Origin: a virus
IMG/VR virus record: IMGVR_UViG_3300047470_000174
Location: 1 to 60,376 of that record
Length of the DNA stretch: 60,376 nt
Reading direction: 5' to 3' (one strand)
Of the stretch, positions 32,394 to 39,832 are shown in pieces. Both the position numbers and the translations under genes were made by a program. Positions within the stretch are counted from its first letter, which is position 1, and each line of letters begins with the position of its first letter. The notes beneath the pieces were generated by a model. It was given only the letters and a program-made list of their open reading frames with translations. It was not told the DNA's origin and ran no database searches.

Positions 32394-32404
32394 GAGTTAT
32401 ATCC

Positions 32405-32659
32405 GTGGCGAAGGACCGTAAGACCCGCCGTTTCCCGCTCGTTCTCTCGATGCTCACAACTGTCGCGGCCACCGCTGCAGCTGCGTACTACCGGAGCCAA
32501 CTCATCGAGCGCCCCGGTATTCTCGACAACACCGAGAACATGCTGGAAGTTCCCCCGGAGCTCCTGTACGAGGTACGCGAGGGAACAGCGAGGCTCGCCG
32601 TGAGTTTCGAAAACGGCAGGTACGTCTACGAGCTGGTCCGAAACGTTCCCGTCAAGTAG
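32405..32659 (+). CDS. Small membrane protein
   Basis: An 84-residue protein: basic N-terminus (AKDRKTRRFP), membrane helix (LVLSMLTTVAATAAAAYY), then a 45-residue tail (VPPELLYEVREGTARLAVSFENGRYVYELV) resembling the tails at 32674 and 26395. GTG start. Function unknown. Confidence 0.6.
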   Translation: MAKDRKTRRFPLVLSMLTTVAATAAAAYYRSQLIERPGILDNTENMLEVPPELLYEVREGTARLAVSFENGRYVYELVRNVPVK

Positions 32660-32673
32660 CCGAAGGGCTGAGT

Positions 32674-33021
32674 ATGAACGAGAAGTTGAAGGCGAAGCTC
32701 TCCAAGGCCAAGATATTCGCCAAGAAGCACGGGCCGGCTGTCCTGGGCGGGATCGGAACGATGGTGGCGACGGCGGTCGCTGTGCACTACCGGAACAGGG
32801 TCATCAGGTACGAGACCGTCGACCCAGATGCCTGGCCCACGTTCGAGGTACATCCTGACGTCTATACGGACGTCGTTGAACATGGAGCAACGATGAAGCT
32901 TCGAATGTTCACCAATGGGGACCGCGAGTACGTCCAGCACACCACTCTCGACGAATTTCCGGCAGAAGCAGAAGAGCTGAAAGCCGATTTCCTGGGCGAG
33001 AAGCTCGAGTTCAAGAAGTAA
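32674..33021 (+). CDS. Small membrane protein, paralogue of the preceding gene
   Basis: A 115-residue protein: basic N-terminus (NEKLKAKLSKAKIFAKKHGP), membrane helix (AVLGGIGTMVATAVAVHY), and a longer tail with VHPDVYTDVVEHGATMKLRMFTNGDREYV that matches the preceding protein in layout. A member of the same template family as the cassette proteins. Function unknown. Confidence 0.6.
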   Translation: MNEKLKAKLSKAKIFAKKHGPAVLGGIGTMVATAVAVHYRNRVIRYETVDPDAWPTFEVHPDVYTDVVEHGATMKLRMFTNGDREYVQHTTLDEFPAEAEELKADFLGEKLEFKK

Positions 33022-33067
33022 CACCCCGCTTAAGAATCGCCGGCTGGCGACAAGACAGGAGTTTGTC

Positions 33068-33913
33068 ATGGATTTCGGCATACTGTTCAAGAATGTCGGA
33101 AAGGTCGCCGCAGAGAACTCGCCGGCGCTTCTTACGGCATTGGGTGTCTCTGGCGCCCTGACAACCGCATATCTCGCCGCGAAGGCAGGGTTCAAGTCGG
33201 TAGACATCCTTCGCGAGGCCGAAGAGGCCAAGAAGGAAGAGTTCCTCGGGGAAGCTCTCAAGACCGTGGAAGAGGGACCTGATCCGGAGGGCATCGAAAC
33301 GATCTCGCCGGAGCCTCTCACCACCCAGGAGAAGGTCGAAGCGGTCTGGCACCTCTACGCACCTGCGGCGGCAAGTGCGGCTCTGACGGTAGCTGCGATC
33401 ATCCTCGCGGCCCGTGTCGCTGACCGGCGTAACGCAGCTCTGGCAGCGGCCTACACCACTGTCGAGAAGAGCTACACGGAGTACCGGGCGAAGAACGTCG
33501 AGAAGATCGGCGTGAAGAAGGAGAAGGATCTCCGCGACGAGATCGCTCTGGACCAGGTCAAGAAGCGCCCATTCCGGGACACAACGCTCATCGTCACCGG
33601 CAAGGGCAACACGCGTTGCTTCGACGCATATTCCGGGCGCTACTTCAGCGGTGACGCGGAGATGATCCGGAAGACCGTCAACGACATCAACGCCCTGATC
33701 ATCAACGACGGATACGCATCTCTGAGCGATTTCTGGGAGGAGCTCGGTATCCCGAGTACCACCGCCTCGGACGAGATGGGTTGGAACACCGACAAGCTCA
33801 TCTCCATCACTACCCCGTTCCCGGCGATGGTTTCTCCTGAGGACGGGGAGCCGTGCCTGGTCCTCGTGTTCGACGTCCTCCCGCGACCGAGGCACTACCG
33901 CTCTTCATATTGA
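33068..33913 (+). CDS. DUF6353-like membrane protein, copy 1
   Basis: A 281-residue protein with two hydrophobic segments (about 18-42, SPALLTALGVSGALTTAYLAA, split by charge; and LYAPAAASAALTVAAIILAA, about 97-117) followed by the conserved DRRNAALAAAYTTVEKSYTEYR and a C-terminal soluble domain (YASLSDFWEELGIPSTTASDEMGW). A paralogue lies at 37400. I recognise this as the DUF6353-type phage family; the function is unknown. A short CTCTTC/GAAGAG hairpin overlaps the stop. Confidence 0.7.
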   Translation: MDFGILFKNVGKVAAENSPALLTALGVSGALTTAYLAAKAGFKSVDILREAEEAKKEEFLGEALKTVEEGPDPEGIETISPEPLTTQEKVEAVWHLYAPAAASAALTVAAIILAARVADRRNAALAAAYTTVEKSYTEYRAKNVEKIGVKKEKDLRDEIALDQVKKRPFRDTTLIVTGKGNTRCFDAYSGRYFSGDAEMIRKTVNDINALIINDGYASLSDFWEELGIPSTTASDEMGWNTDKLISITTPFPAMVSPEDGEPCLVLVFDVLPRPRHYRSSY

Positions 33914-34034
33914 AGAGAACGGTTCGCAGAAGCACAATGGGCGTACGGAAGATTCGGATATCTACGTACTCCTCTCTTTTCATCTCATCCAAACCTGATC
34001 AACTACGGATCATAAACCGAAAGGTACCACCAGC

Positions 34035-34403
34035 ATGAGCGCCGACAAGAAGACCGTCACCCCCAAGGACGTCGCCGAGATGGCCGCGGAGGAGAAGCTC
34101 GTCACCACCGTCCCGGCGCAGGCCGAGGGCGAGAAGTCCAAGGTCAGCGAGCCCCAGGACAGCGGCAGCGGCGAGAAGAACGCCAAGAAGTCCCTCCAGG
34201 ACCGGCTCACCGTCGTGACCGAGAAGCTCAAGGCGAACAAGAAGGTCGTCATCGCCGTGGGTGCCGCGGTCGGCGTCGCCACCATCGCGTTCGTCAAGTA
34301 CGCCAAGAAGCAGGCCGAGGCGGCCATCGACGAGACCCTCACCGAGGAGCAGAAGTCCGTCCTCGACGAGATGGACGCTCTCGACGCCGAGCTCAGCGGC
34401 TGA
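34035..34403 (+). CDS. Acidic/basic helical membrane protein
   Basis: A 122-residue Lys/Glu-rich protein with strong GC codon bias. The disordered N-terminal half is followed by a helix VVIAVGAAVGVATIAFVKYA, then an acidic helical end (LTEEQKSVLDEMDALDAEL). The bias suggests high expression. Function unknown. Confidence 0.62.
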   Translation: MSADKKTVTPKDVAEMAAEEKLVTTVPAQAEGEKSKVSEPQDSGSGEKNAKKSLQDRLTVVTEKLKANKKVVIAVGAAVGVATIAFVKYAKKQAEAAIDETLTEEQKSVLDEMDALDAELSG

Positions 34404-34450
34404 TCAAAACCCCCACAAGAAACACGTAAGAGAGCAAGAGGGATATCCCC

Positions 34451-34981
34451 ATGGCAGTAAAGCGAACCATACGGTTCCACGACCTCGACGGCAACCCCGT
34501 GGAGCAGGACTGGTACTTCGTCCTCGGCAAGACCGATGTTCTCGAGATGAACGTCGTACACGACTACGAGGACGTGCCGGCCTACCTCGCCTCGATCCTG
34601 AAGGACGCGAAGAACCACAGCCGGGAGATCCTCGACCTGTGGAAGGAGATGCTCTTCAACGCCGTCGGCCAGCGGGAGGACAACCTGCTCGTCAAGGACG
34701 ACGCCATCCTCCGGAAGTTCCGGTACAGCGGGGCCTACGAGCAGTTCCTGTCCGAGCTCATGGATGAGGACGACGCCGGCGCCTCCTTCTTCATGTCGAT
34801 CATGCCTGCGGACGTCCAGGCGAAGATCGAGGAGGAGCAGAACAAGACGTACTCGAAGGAGGACCTTCTGGGTATGTCGGATGAGGAGTTCGAAAAGAAC
34901 TTCGGCAAGGACGAGACCTCGTACTCGCCCGAGATCCTCCTCGTCGCCTTCCAGCGGAGGACGCACAAGAAGGCAGCGTAA
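34451..34981 (+). CDS. Tail-assembly-chaperone-like protein in the accessory region
   Basis: A 176-residue protein whose opening (MAVKRTIRFHDLDGNPVEQDWYF, about 1-23) and middle (KFRYSGAYEQFLSELMDEDDAGASFFMSIMP) follow the pattern of a tail assembly chaperone family common in phages of Gram-positive hosts. It lies 20 kb from the tail genes, between small membrane proteins and a secreted hydrolase. GC codon bias is strong. It could be a relocated chaperone or a chaperone-like protein with another client. Confidence 0.55.
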   Translation: MAVKRTIRFHDLDGNPVEQDWYFVLGKTDVLEMNVVHDYEDVPAYLASILKDAKNHSREILDLWKEMLFNAVGQREDNLLVKDDAILRKFRYSGAYEQFLSELMDEDDAGASFFMSIMPADVQAKIEEEQNKTYSKEDLLGMSDEEFEKNFGKDETSYSPEILLVAFQRRTHKKAA

Positions 34982-34988
34982 CACCAGC

Positions 34989-35131
34989 GTGATGACCGGG
35001 GGAACAGGCAAGTGGCCGCGTAGGGGTCTCACCCGAGGCCATATTCCGGATGCCTGCTCACGAAACGACAGCCGACAGTGCCTGTCCGTCCTTCCCAGGG
35101 CAGGTATTCAGACATGTGCCCCGGTCATCAC
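34989..35131 (+). promoter_or_regulatory. Structured leader before the NlpC/P60 gene
   Basis: GTGATGACCGGGG (34989-35001) is the exact complement of CCCCGGTCATCAC (35119-35131), enclosing ~117 bases with further pairing (ACAGGCA 35004-35010 with TGCCTGT 35079-35085). The region is non-coding and ends ~30 bases before the start of the hydrolase gene. It looks like a folded RNA leader or an operator region. I could not match it to the conserved core of the ydaO c-di-AMP riboswitch, which controls similar genes in actinomycetes. Confidence 0.55.
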
Positions 35132-35163
35132 ACCATCTTTCCTTCGAAGGATTGGATCGCACC

Positions 35164-35640
35164 ATGAACCGCATCACCAAGCTCGCCGTCATACTCGCTC
35201 TGGCAATCGGATCGTTACTTCTGTCCGCTCCAGATGCAGATGCTGCAACGCTCAGGTCCGCAGCCATGGCCAGCGCCAACACCCAGAAGGGTGCGAAGTA
35301 CGTGTACGGCGCCGAGGGTGGATACAGCAAGGGCTACGACTGCTCTGGACTGATCTACTGGGCGTACAAAAGACACGGTAAGACGCTCGCGAGAACCGCG
35401 CAGAGCCAGTACAACCACTCGCACCACATCAGCGCCAAGGACCGTAGACCCGGCGACCTGATATTCATACGTGACGCTCGGGGTCACGTATACCATGTTG
35501 GGATATTCACCGGGGTGCGGAACGGCAAGGGCTACATGCTCAACGCGAACAGCGGGCGGACCACAGCGCACAAAGTGGCGGAATTCCCCGTATCGAACTA
35601 CACCGCCGGATCGCCGACTGCTGTTTACGGCCGATACTGA
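35164..35640 (+). CDS. Secreted NlpC/P60 cell-wall hydrolase
   Basis: A 158-residue peptidoglycan endopeptidase. Residues 1-28 are a signal peptide (NRITKLAVILALAIGSLLL...ADA-A). The catalytic Cys is in YDCSGLIYW (about Cys60) and the catalytic His in HVYHVGIF (about 109-112), with PGDLIFI between as in NlpC/P60 enzymes. It is exported by the host Sec system and therefore independent of the holin, unlike the amidase at 3 kb. It may weaken the thick mycelial wall, help lysis, or act on wall turnover during infection. Confidence 0.88.
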   Translation: MNRITKLAVILALAIGSLLLSAPDADAATLRSAAMASANTQKGAKYVYGAEGGYSKGYDCSGLIYWAYKRHGKTLARTAQSQYNHSHHISAKDRRPGDLIFIRDARGHVYHVGIFTGVRNGKGYMLNANSGRTTAHKVAEFPVSNYTAGSPTAVYGRY

Positions 35641-35643
35641 CAG

Positions 35644-35687
35644 TCGCAATAATTACAGGGGCTATAATGAGACCCCTACGTTTGGAG
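35644..35687 (+). promoter_or_regulatory. Repeated promoter P12
   Basis: TCGCA at 35644, TATAAT at 35663-35668, ribosome site TTTGGAG. It is the last copy and lies right after the hydrolase gene. Confidence 0.77.
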
Positions 35688-35694
35688 ATTCCCC

Positions 35695-35856
35695 GTGAAC
35701 CCCAAGACCGCTAAGTTCCTCGCCAAGAATGGCATCGGACTTCTCTTCACCATCGCGCTCGGCTTCACCTACAAGCTGAACAAGAAGGTCGACGAGAAGA
35801 TCGATGACTACTTCTCCGTGGACGAACCCGCGACTGAGACCGACCAGAACGACTGA
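35695..35856 (+). CDS. Small membrane protein of the cassette array
   Basis: A 53-residue protein with GTG start: NPKTAKFLAKNGIGLLFTIALGF, then a Lys/Asp-rich helix and an acidic end. One membrane helix with basic N-terminus. Promoter P12 and a terminator flank it, exactly like the other array members. Function unknown. Confidence 0.65.
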   Translation: MNPKTAKFLAKNGIGLLFTIALGFTYKLNKKVDEKIDDYFSVDEPATETDQND

Positions 35857-35873
35857 CCGTACAAACTCTCGCG

Positions 35874-35904
35874 CCCTAAACCCCCTACAAGGGGTTTGGG
35901 TTTT
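35874..35904 (+). terminator. Cassette terminator (variant)
   Basis: CCTAAACCCCC-TACAA-GGGGTTTGGG followed by TTTT. Confidence 0.78.
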
Positions 35905-35919
35905 CGGATAGAGGAAACC

Positions 35920-36597
35920 ATGGATGAATTCCCCGGTAACGCCCATGCACAGCAACGGATAACAGAGAACAAGGCCCCGGAGCCGGCGAAGTCCGAGGAA
36001 GCCTCTGAACCGAAGAAGGTGATCAACGGCAAGGTCACCACGCGCAACAAGCCTTTGGGCACCCGGCTCAAGAACATGTTCCTCAACGAGGGCGCCGGCT
36101 TCGGCGAACATCTCGTAGAGAACGTCGTCGTTCCGATGATCAAGGACATGGCGCTCAGCATCGTCACCCAGATAGGAGACGGTCTCCGTCAGGGTGTCGA
36201 GGGGGCGCTCTTCGGTGCAGACCGGGTCAGACCTCGTCCTCGTTCGACGGGTTACGGTCCCACACGCGTCAACTACAACAACATCAGCAGGTCGTCAGCT
36301 CGTCGCCCCGAGGATCGTCCGCCATATCGCAGGGAAGCTGTGCGGCGTTCGAACCGGGTCGAAGACGTCATCGTGGAGAGCCGCGAAGCCGGCGACATGG
36401 TCATCGAAGAGCTCAACGCCAAGATCGATGACTTCGGGCACTGCACGGTTGCCGACTTCTACAGCTGCGTGAACATCGTCCCGCAGTCCACTGACAACGA
36501 CTGGGGCTGGTCCGATATTCGTGAGGCACGGGTGCACAGGCTCTCCCCTGACGAGTTCGTGATCACGATGCCCCGCCCTCGTTTCCTCGAGAGATGA
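35920..36597 (+). CDS. Unknown protein, possibly DNA- or membrane-associated
   Basis: A 225-residue protein. N-terminal half: charged/disordered, then an amphipathic helix region (VVVPMIKDMALSIVTQIGDGLRQGV, over 20 in total; core MIKDMALSIVTQIG) that precedes an Arg/Pro/Ser-rich stretch (about 105-145). C-terminal half: a folded domain with DFGHCTVADFYSCV and LSPDEFVITMPRP. I recognise the general type from other phages but no function. GAGGAAA precedes ATG 35920. Confidence 0.6.
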   Translation: MDEFPGNAHAQQRITENKAPEPAKSEEASEPKKVINGKVTTRNKPLGTRLKNMFLNEGAGFGEHLVENVVVPMIKDMALSIVTQIGDGLRQGVEGALFGADRVRPRPRSTGYGPTRVNYNNISRSSARRPEDRPPYRREAVRRSNRVEDVIVESREAGDMVIEELNAKIDDFGHCTVADFYSCVNIVPQSTDNDWGWSDIREARVHRLSPDEFVITMPRPRFLER

Positions 36598-36613
36598 CGG
36601 GCTCCCCACTGCC

Positions 36614-36787
36614 ATGTCTGGCATATCCAAGAGGGAGCTGATCAAGCAGGCCTACCCGAGGTCAAAGACCTGGCTTATGAAGGTAGACAGAATGCCTGAA
36701 AGCCAGGTCACCGCCATATTCTTCAGACTGAAGCGAGAGGGTAAGATCTTATGCGTTTCCTCCTCGGAGTGGTCGTCGGTGTCGTGA
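36614..36787 (+). CDS. Small basic protein, possible nucleic-acid binder
   Basis: A 57-residue protein: SGISKRELIKQAYPRSKTW, MPESQVTAIFFRLKREGKI. The KRELIKQAYP and QVTAIFFRLKREGKI halves recur in small phage proteins and look like two helices of a compact domain. It overlaps the next gene by 37 bases in another frame, a large overlap for this genome. Function unknown. Confidence 0.5.
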   Translation: MSGISKRELIKQAYPRSKTWLMKVDRMPESQVTAIFFRLKREGKILCVSSSEWSSVS

Positions 36788-36918
36788 TCGGCCGGCCCGT
36801 TCTGAACGTCGTGAACGAACATCTGACTCCGCCGGTTCGTCGAAAGATCATCCAGGGCATCACGAGTCTCTCGGACCGCCTCAACAGCTATATCGAGAAT
36901 CAGGAGGTCAGCCAGTGA
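36751..36918 (+). CDS. Small membrane protein
   Basis: A 55-residue protein with an N-terminal membrane helix (RFLLGVVVGVVIGRPVL) and an amphipathic helical end. GAGAGGGTAAG precedes the ATG. Overlaps both neighbours. Function unknown. Confidence 0.55.
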   Translation: MRFLLGVVVGVVIGRPVLNVVNEHLTPPVRRKIIQGITSLSDRLNSYIENQEVSQ

Positions 36919-37403
36919 TCAGGAACGGAGCGCCAAAGGCCTACCGCGAGCTGACATCTGCCTTGCTCTCGGTAGAGGAGCGTCAGACGTTCGAGTGGGC
37001 GATCGGGGCTGTACTCTCCGGCGCCAATCCGGAAGTAGTGACAATCCTCGGGTACACGGGCTCCGGGAAGTCGACCCTAGTCAAGATCGTCAAGAAGATC
37101 CTCGGCTTCGCGTTCGTTCAGGGGATCGTGGGGGTTACGCCCAACGTCGACTTCCTCGACTGGGACAGTATGATCCCTCACGTCGGCGAGAACGCGTTCG
37201 TGTTTGTGGAGGCCAATTCCACAGACGCAATCGACCCGAATTCGATCGTCATCCAGACCACCGGGGACCGTATCCCGGCGAACAAGTACTACGTGCTCAT
37301 GACCCAGATCGATACCGAGCTTCCAGAAATCGCCGAGGCCTGTATCGAACGATACCGTTCAATGGGCGACGGGTACTACAACACTCAGGAGAACCACAAG
37401 TGA
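36915..37403 (+). CDS. Stand-alone P-loop ATPase, truncated SF3-helicase-like
   Basis: A 162-residue ATPase. Walker A is GYTGSGKST (46-54), and VFVEAN is the likely Walker B strand. The lead-in FEWAIGAVLSG and the helix after the P-loop (VKIVKKILG) match the helicase part of the replication protein at 39833 (FEWMTGAVICG, NIISKLLG), so this looks like a shortened paralogue. It lacks the primase and polymerase. It might be a helicase loader, regulator or remnant. GTG start overlapping the previous stop. Confidence 0.65.
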   Translation: MIRNGAPKAYRELTSALLSVEERQTFEWAIGAVLSGANPEVVTILGYTGSGKSTLVKIVKKILGFAFVQGIVGVTPNVDFLDWDSMIPHVGENAFVFVEANSTDAIDPNSIVIQTTGDRIPANKYYVLMTQIDTELPEIAEACIERYRSMGDGYYNTQENHK

Positions 37404-38401
37404 GTCTCAAGACTCTGGCCAACAAGGCCACCAGCAAGGTCGGCAAGCAGGTGCTGATCGCTCAGAAGCATTCCCCCACCTTCCTGATCGCCATCGGAAT
37501 CGCCGGCGTCACCACTGCCACGTTTCTCGCCTGCAAGGCCACGCTCAAGCTGAGCGATGTGGTCACCGAGGCGGAGGGCAAGATCGCGGAGGCTCACGCC
37601 CACATGGACAAGTCCTTCGAAGTCTCCCATGACGGGACGGATAAGGACAAGGAGCGTTTCGCCAAGGCCAAGAACCGGGCGGCCATCAGCCTCAAGACGC
37701 AGACAGCCATCAAGATCGTCAAGTTGTACGCACCCTCGTCCATCCTTCTCGCCGTATCCGTCGGCGCTCTCACCGGTTCGCACCTCATCCTGCAGAAGCG
37801 CAACGCCGGCCTCGCTGCGGCCTACACGATCGTCCAGAAGGGCTTCAACGACTACCGAGGCCGTGTCATCGCGGACCAGGGAGCCGAGAAGGACCTGGAG
37901 TACCGCTTCGGTACCAACGGGCGGGAGGTCGTCGAGGATGGCCCGAACGGCCCCGAGGTCAAGTGGATCGAGGGCCCCGACCAGAAAGCTCTCCAGGCCG
38001 CGGAGGAAGAGACGTACGCCCGCGTCTTCGCCCCGAGGCACGCGGACGGCAAGATCAACGACAACTGGTCCGAGATTCCGATGCAGAACCAGTACTTCAT
38101 CACGATGGTTCTGGGTCACGCCAGGGATGCTCTTGAGACCAAGGGCTACATCTTCCTGAACGACGTCTACGACATGCTCGGCTTCGAGCGGACGATCGCA
38201 GGCTCCGAGGTCGGCTGGATCAAGGGGTCCAAGATCAACCCGGTGACCGGTGAGCAGGAGACCGACGGGTACATCGACTTCGGCCTGTGGAACGAAGGCA
38301 TCTACAAGGGGAAGTCGTGGGTCAACGGCAACCCGGAGGCCTTCCTCCTCGACTTCAACGTCGACGGCCCCATCCGCAGCCAAGTTCTCGCGAGGATGTG
38401 A
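37400..38401 (+). CDS. DUF6353-like membrane protein, copy 2
   Basis: A 333-residue paralogue of the protein at 33068: two hydrophobic segments (FLIAIGIAGVTTATFLACKA, about 27-46; LYAPSSILLAVSVGALTG, about 110-128), the shared KRNAGLAAAYTIVQKGFNDYR after the second, and the same soluble C-terminal region (GYIFLNDVYDMLGFERTIAG, SEVGW). Start GTG overlaps the P-loop gene stop. Function unknown; it probably forms a membrane scaffold or pore-like oligomer. Confidence 0.7.
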   Translation: MSLKTLANKATSKVGKQVLIAQKHSPTFLIAIGIAGVTTATFLACKATLKLSDVVTEAEGKIAEAHAHMDKSFEVSHDGTDKDKERFAKAKNRAAISLKTQTAIKIVKLYAPSSILLAVSVGALTGSHLILQKRNAGLAAAYTIVQKGFNDYRGRVIADQGAEKDLEYRFGTNGREVVEDGPNGPEVKWIEGPDQKALQAAEEETYARVFAPRHADGKINDNWSEIPMQNQYFITMVLGHARDALETKGYIFLNDVYDMLGFERTIAGSEVGWIKGSKINPVTGEQETDGYIDFGLWNEGIYKGKSWVNGNPEAFLLDFNVDGPIRSQVLARM

Positions 38402-38406
38402 CCCGC

Positions 38407-39267
38407 ATGATCAAGTACGTATTGTGCGTGGCCGGTGGTGTGGCTCTCGGATATTTCATCGCCCAGGACAAGTGGGAGCGGAAGTACTTCGAGCGCCTCG
38501 GTGAGGCAGAGGCAGAGGCCCGCGACTTCTACCGGCAGAAGTACAAGGAGAAGGCCGCGGAGGAGGGCGAGTACGAAGGCGTCACGGAAGCCGCGGTAAG
38601 CGCCGCTGAGGCCTTTCGGGAATACTCCGGAATCACGGTCGGCCCGGCCATCCTCACTCAGGAGATGGAGGCGACCGTAGCGAGGGCTATGGAGCGGGGT
38701 GAGCTGGACGGAGACCCCGATGACGATGGGGTTGTTCGCGAGAACGTCATCTCCGATGCTGACGCCTTCGATGCCGAGATCCGCCTCAAGGTAGCCAAGA
38801 GGAAGCGCGAAGACGCGAAGAAGGCGGCCCAGGAGTCCAACCGCCAGACGGACGACATGGTCAAGGGCAGCCCGCTGATCAAGAAGGCTTCGGAGCCCAA
38901 GGTCCAGTACCACAAGATCTCGAAGCCGGCGAAGACCGAAGAGCCCAAGGTGGAAGAGGTTCCTGAGGCGACCGAACCCGATGACAATCTGGACATCATC
39001 GAGAAGGCCGCTTTCATCGAGGACCAGTTCGGGTACAAGCAGTTCTCGCTCACGTACTTCGCCGGGGATGACGTCCTCGCGAACGAGTCGGACGATGCCG
39101 TTGAGCCCGACGCTCGGAAGGATGTCATGAACGACGATATCCTCACCCGGCTCAATTCGGGCGAGAAGGCCGTCTACGTGCGGAACAACGAGCGGGGTCT
39201 GGAAGTGGAGATCACCCTGAGCACCGGCGCGCACTCCCACGAAGTCAACGCCGATAACACGGGGTGA
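38407..39267 (+). CDS. Membrane-anchored conserved phage protein
   Basis: A 286-residue protein: N-terminal membrane helix (IKYVLCVAGGVALGYFIA), a long charged coiled region, then a C-terminal domain with FIEDQFGYKQFSLTYFAGDD, DDVLANESDDAV and AVYVRNNERGLEVEIT. The C-terminal pattern (a Tyr-rich strand followed by an acidic loop and VYVRN) recurs in many phages next to replication genes. It may tie replication or another complex to the membrane. Function unknown. Confidence 0.65.
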   Translation: MIKYVLCVAGGVALGYFIAQDKWERKYFERLGEAEAEARDFYRQKYKEKAAEEGEYEGVTEAAVSAAEAFREYSGITVGPAILTQEMEATVARAMERGELDGDPDDDGVVRENVISDADAFDAEIRLKVAKRKREDAKKAAQESNRQTDDMVKGSPLIKKASEPKVQYHKISKPAKTEEPKVEEVPEATEPDDNLDIIEKAAFIEDQFGYKQFSLTYFAGDDVLANESDDAVEPDARKDVMNDDILTRLNSGEKAVYVRNNERGLEVEITLSTGAHSHEVNADNTG

Positions 39268-39273
39268 TAAGAG

Positions 39274-39822
39274 ATGGATGACCCGCTCGACAAGCTTTAT
39301 TTCGACTGGCTGTACGAGCAGGTCGCTGTCCGTGAGTACGATGACCGGGATCTGACTTACTGGAAAGTAATGAGGATCCTGTTCACGAAGGAGTTCGTCT
39401 GGTTCGTCGCAAACGACGTGAACCGGGGTGACGACGGGATTGCCTTGAGGACTAGATTTCTCGAGTCGCAAGGCATCTCGGACGTTGATCCGCACTGGAT
39501 GGACGAAGGTTGCTCCATGCTGGAACTGATGGTGGGTCTTGCCCGTAGGCTTGAGTTCGATGCCAACAGGGGTAAGGCCCACTATTGGTTCTGGGTGCTC
39601 ATGGACAACATCGGGCTCATCGGGTACAGCGACGAAAGGCGTTTTACGAGACGTCAGGTCGACAGGATCGAAGATATCCTGAACGACATTATCCACCGCA
39701 ACTACGAACCAAACGGCCTCGGCGGGTTCTTCCCGTTGGAGGATATGCACTTTGACCAGCGCAAACGAGAGCTCTTGTACCAGATGAGTGACTATCTTCT
39801 GGAACGAGGGCTGGCTGGGTGA
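39274..39822 (+). CDS. Conserved phage protein before the replication gene
   Basis: A 182-residue protein rich in Trp, Tyr and charged residues (YFDWLYEQVAV, FVWFVANDVNRGDDG, HYWFWVLMDNIGL, GGFFPL). A protein of this pattern is common in phages upstream of polymerase or helicase genes. No catalytic motif recognised. The gene ends 7 bases before the ribosome site of the replication gene. Confidence 0.6.
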   Translation: MDDPLDKLYFDWLYEQVAVREYDDRDLTYWKVMRILFTKEFVWFVANDVNRGDDGIALRTRFLESQGISDVDPHWMDEGCSMLELMVGLARRLEFDANRGKAHYWFWVLMDNIGLIGYSDERRFTRRQVDRIEDILNDIIHRNYEPNGLGGFFPLEDMHFDQRKRELLYQMSDYLLERGLAG

Positions 39823-39832
39823 AAGGAGGATG

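Noticed and set aside
33937-34038. A 33-codon frame between the first DUF6353-like gene and 34035
   Set aside because: No ribosome site, no recognisable features, and it overlaps the next gene start.
34989-35131. ydaO (c-di-AMP) riboswitch before the NlpC/P60 gene
   Set aside because: The gene type fits, but I cannot see the conserved core sequence (CAGCUAAC and surroundings). Recorded only as a structured leader.
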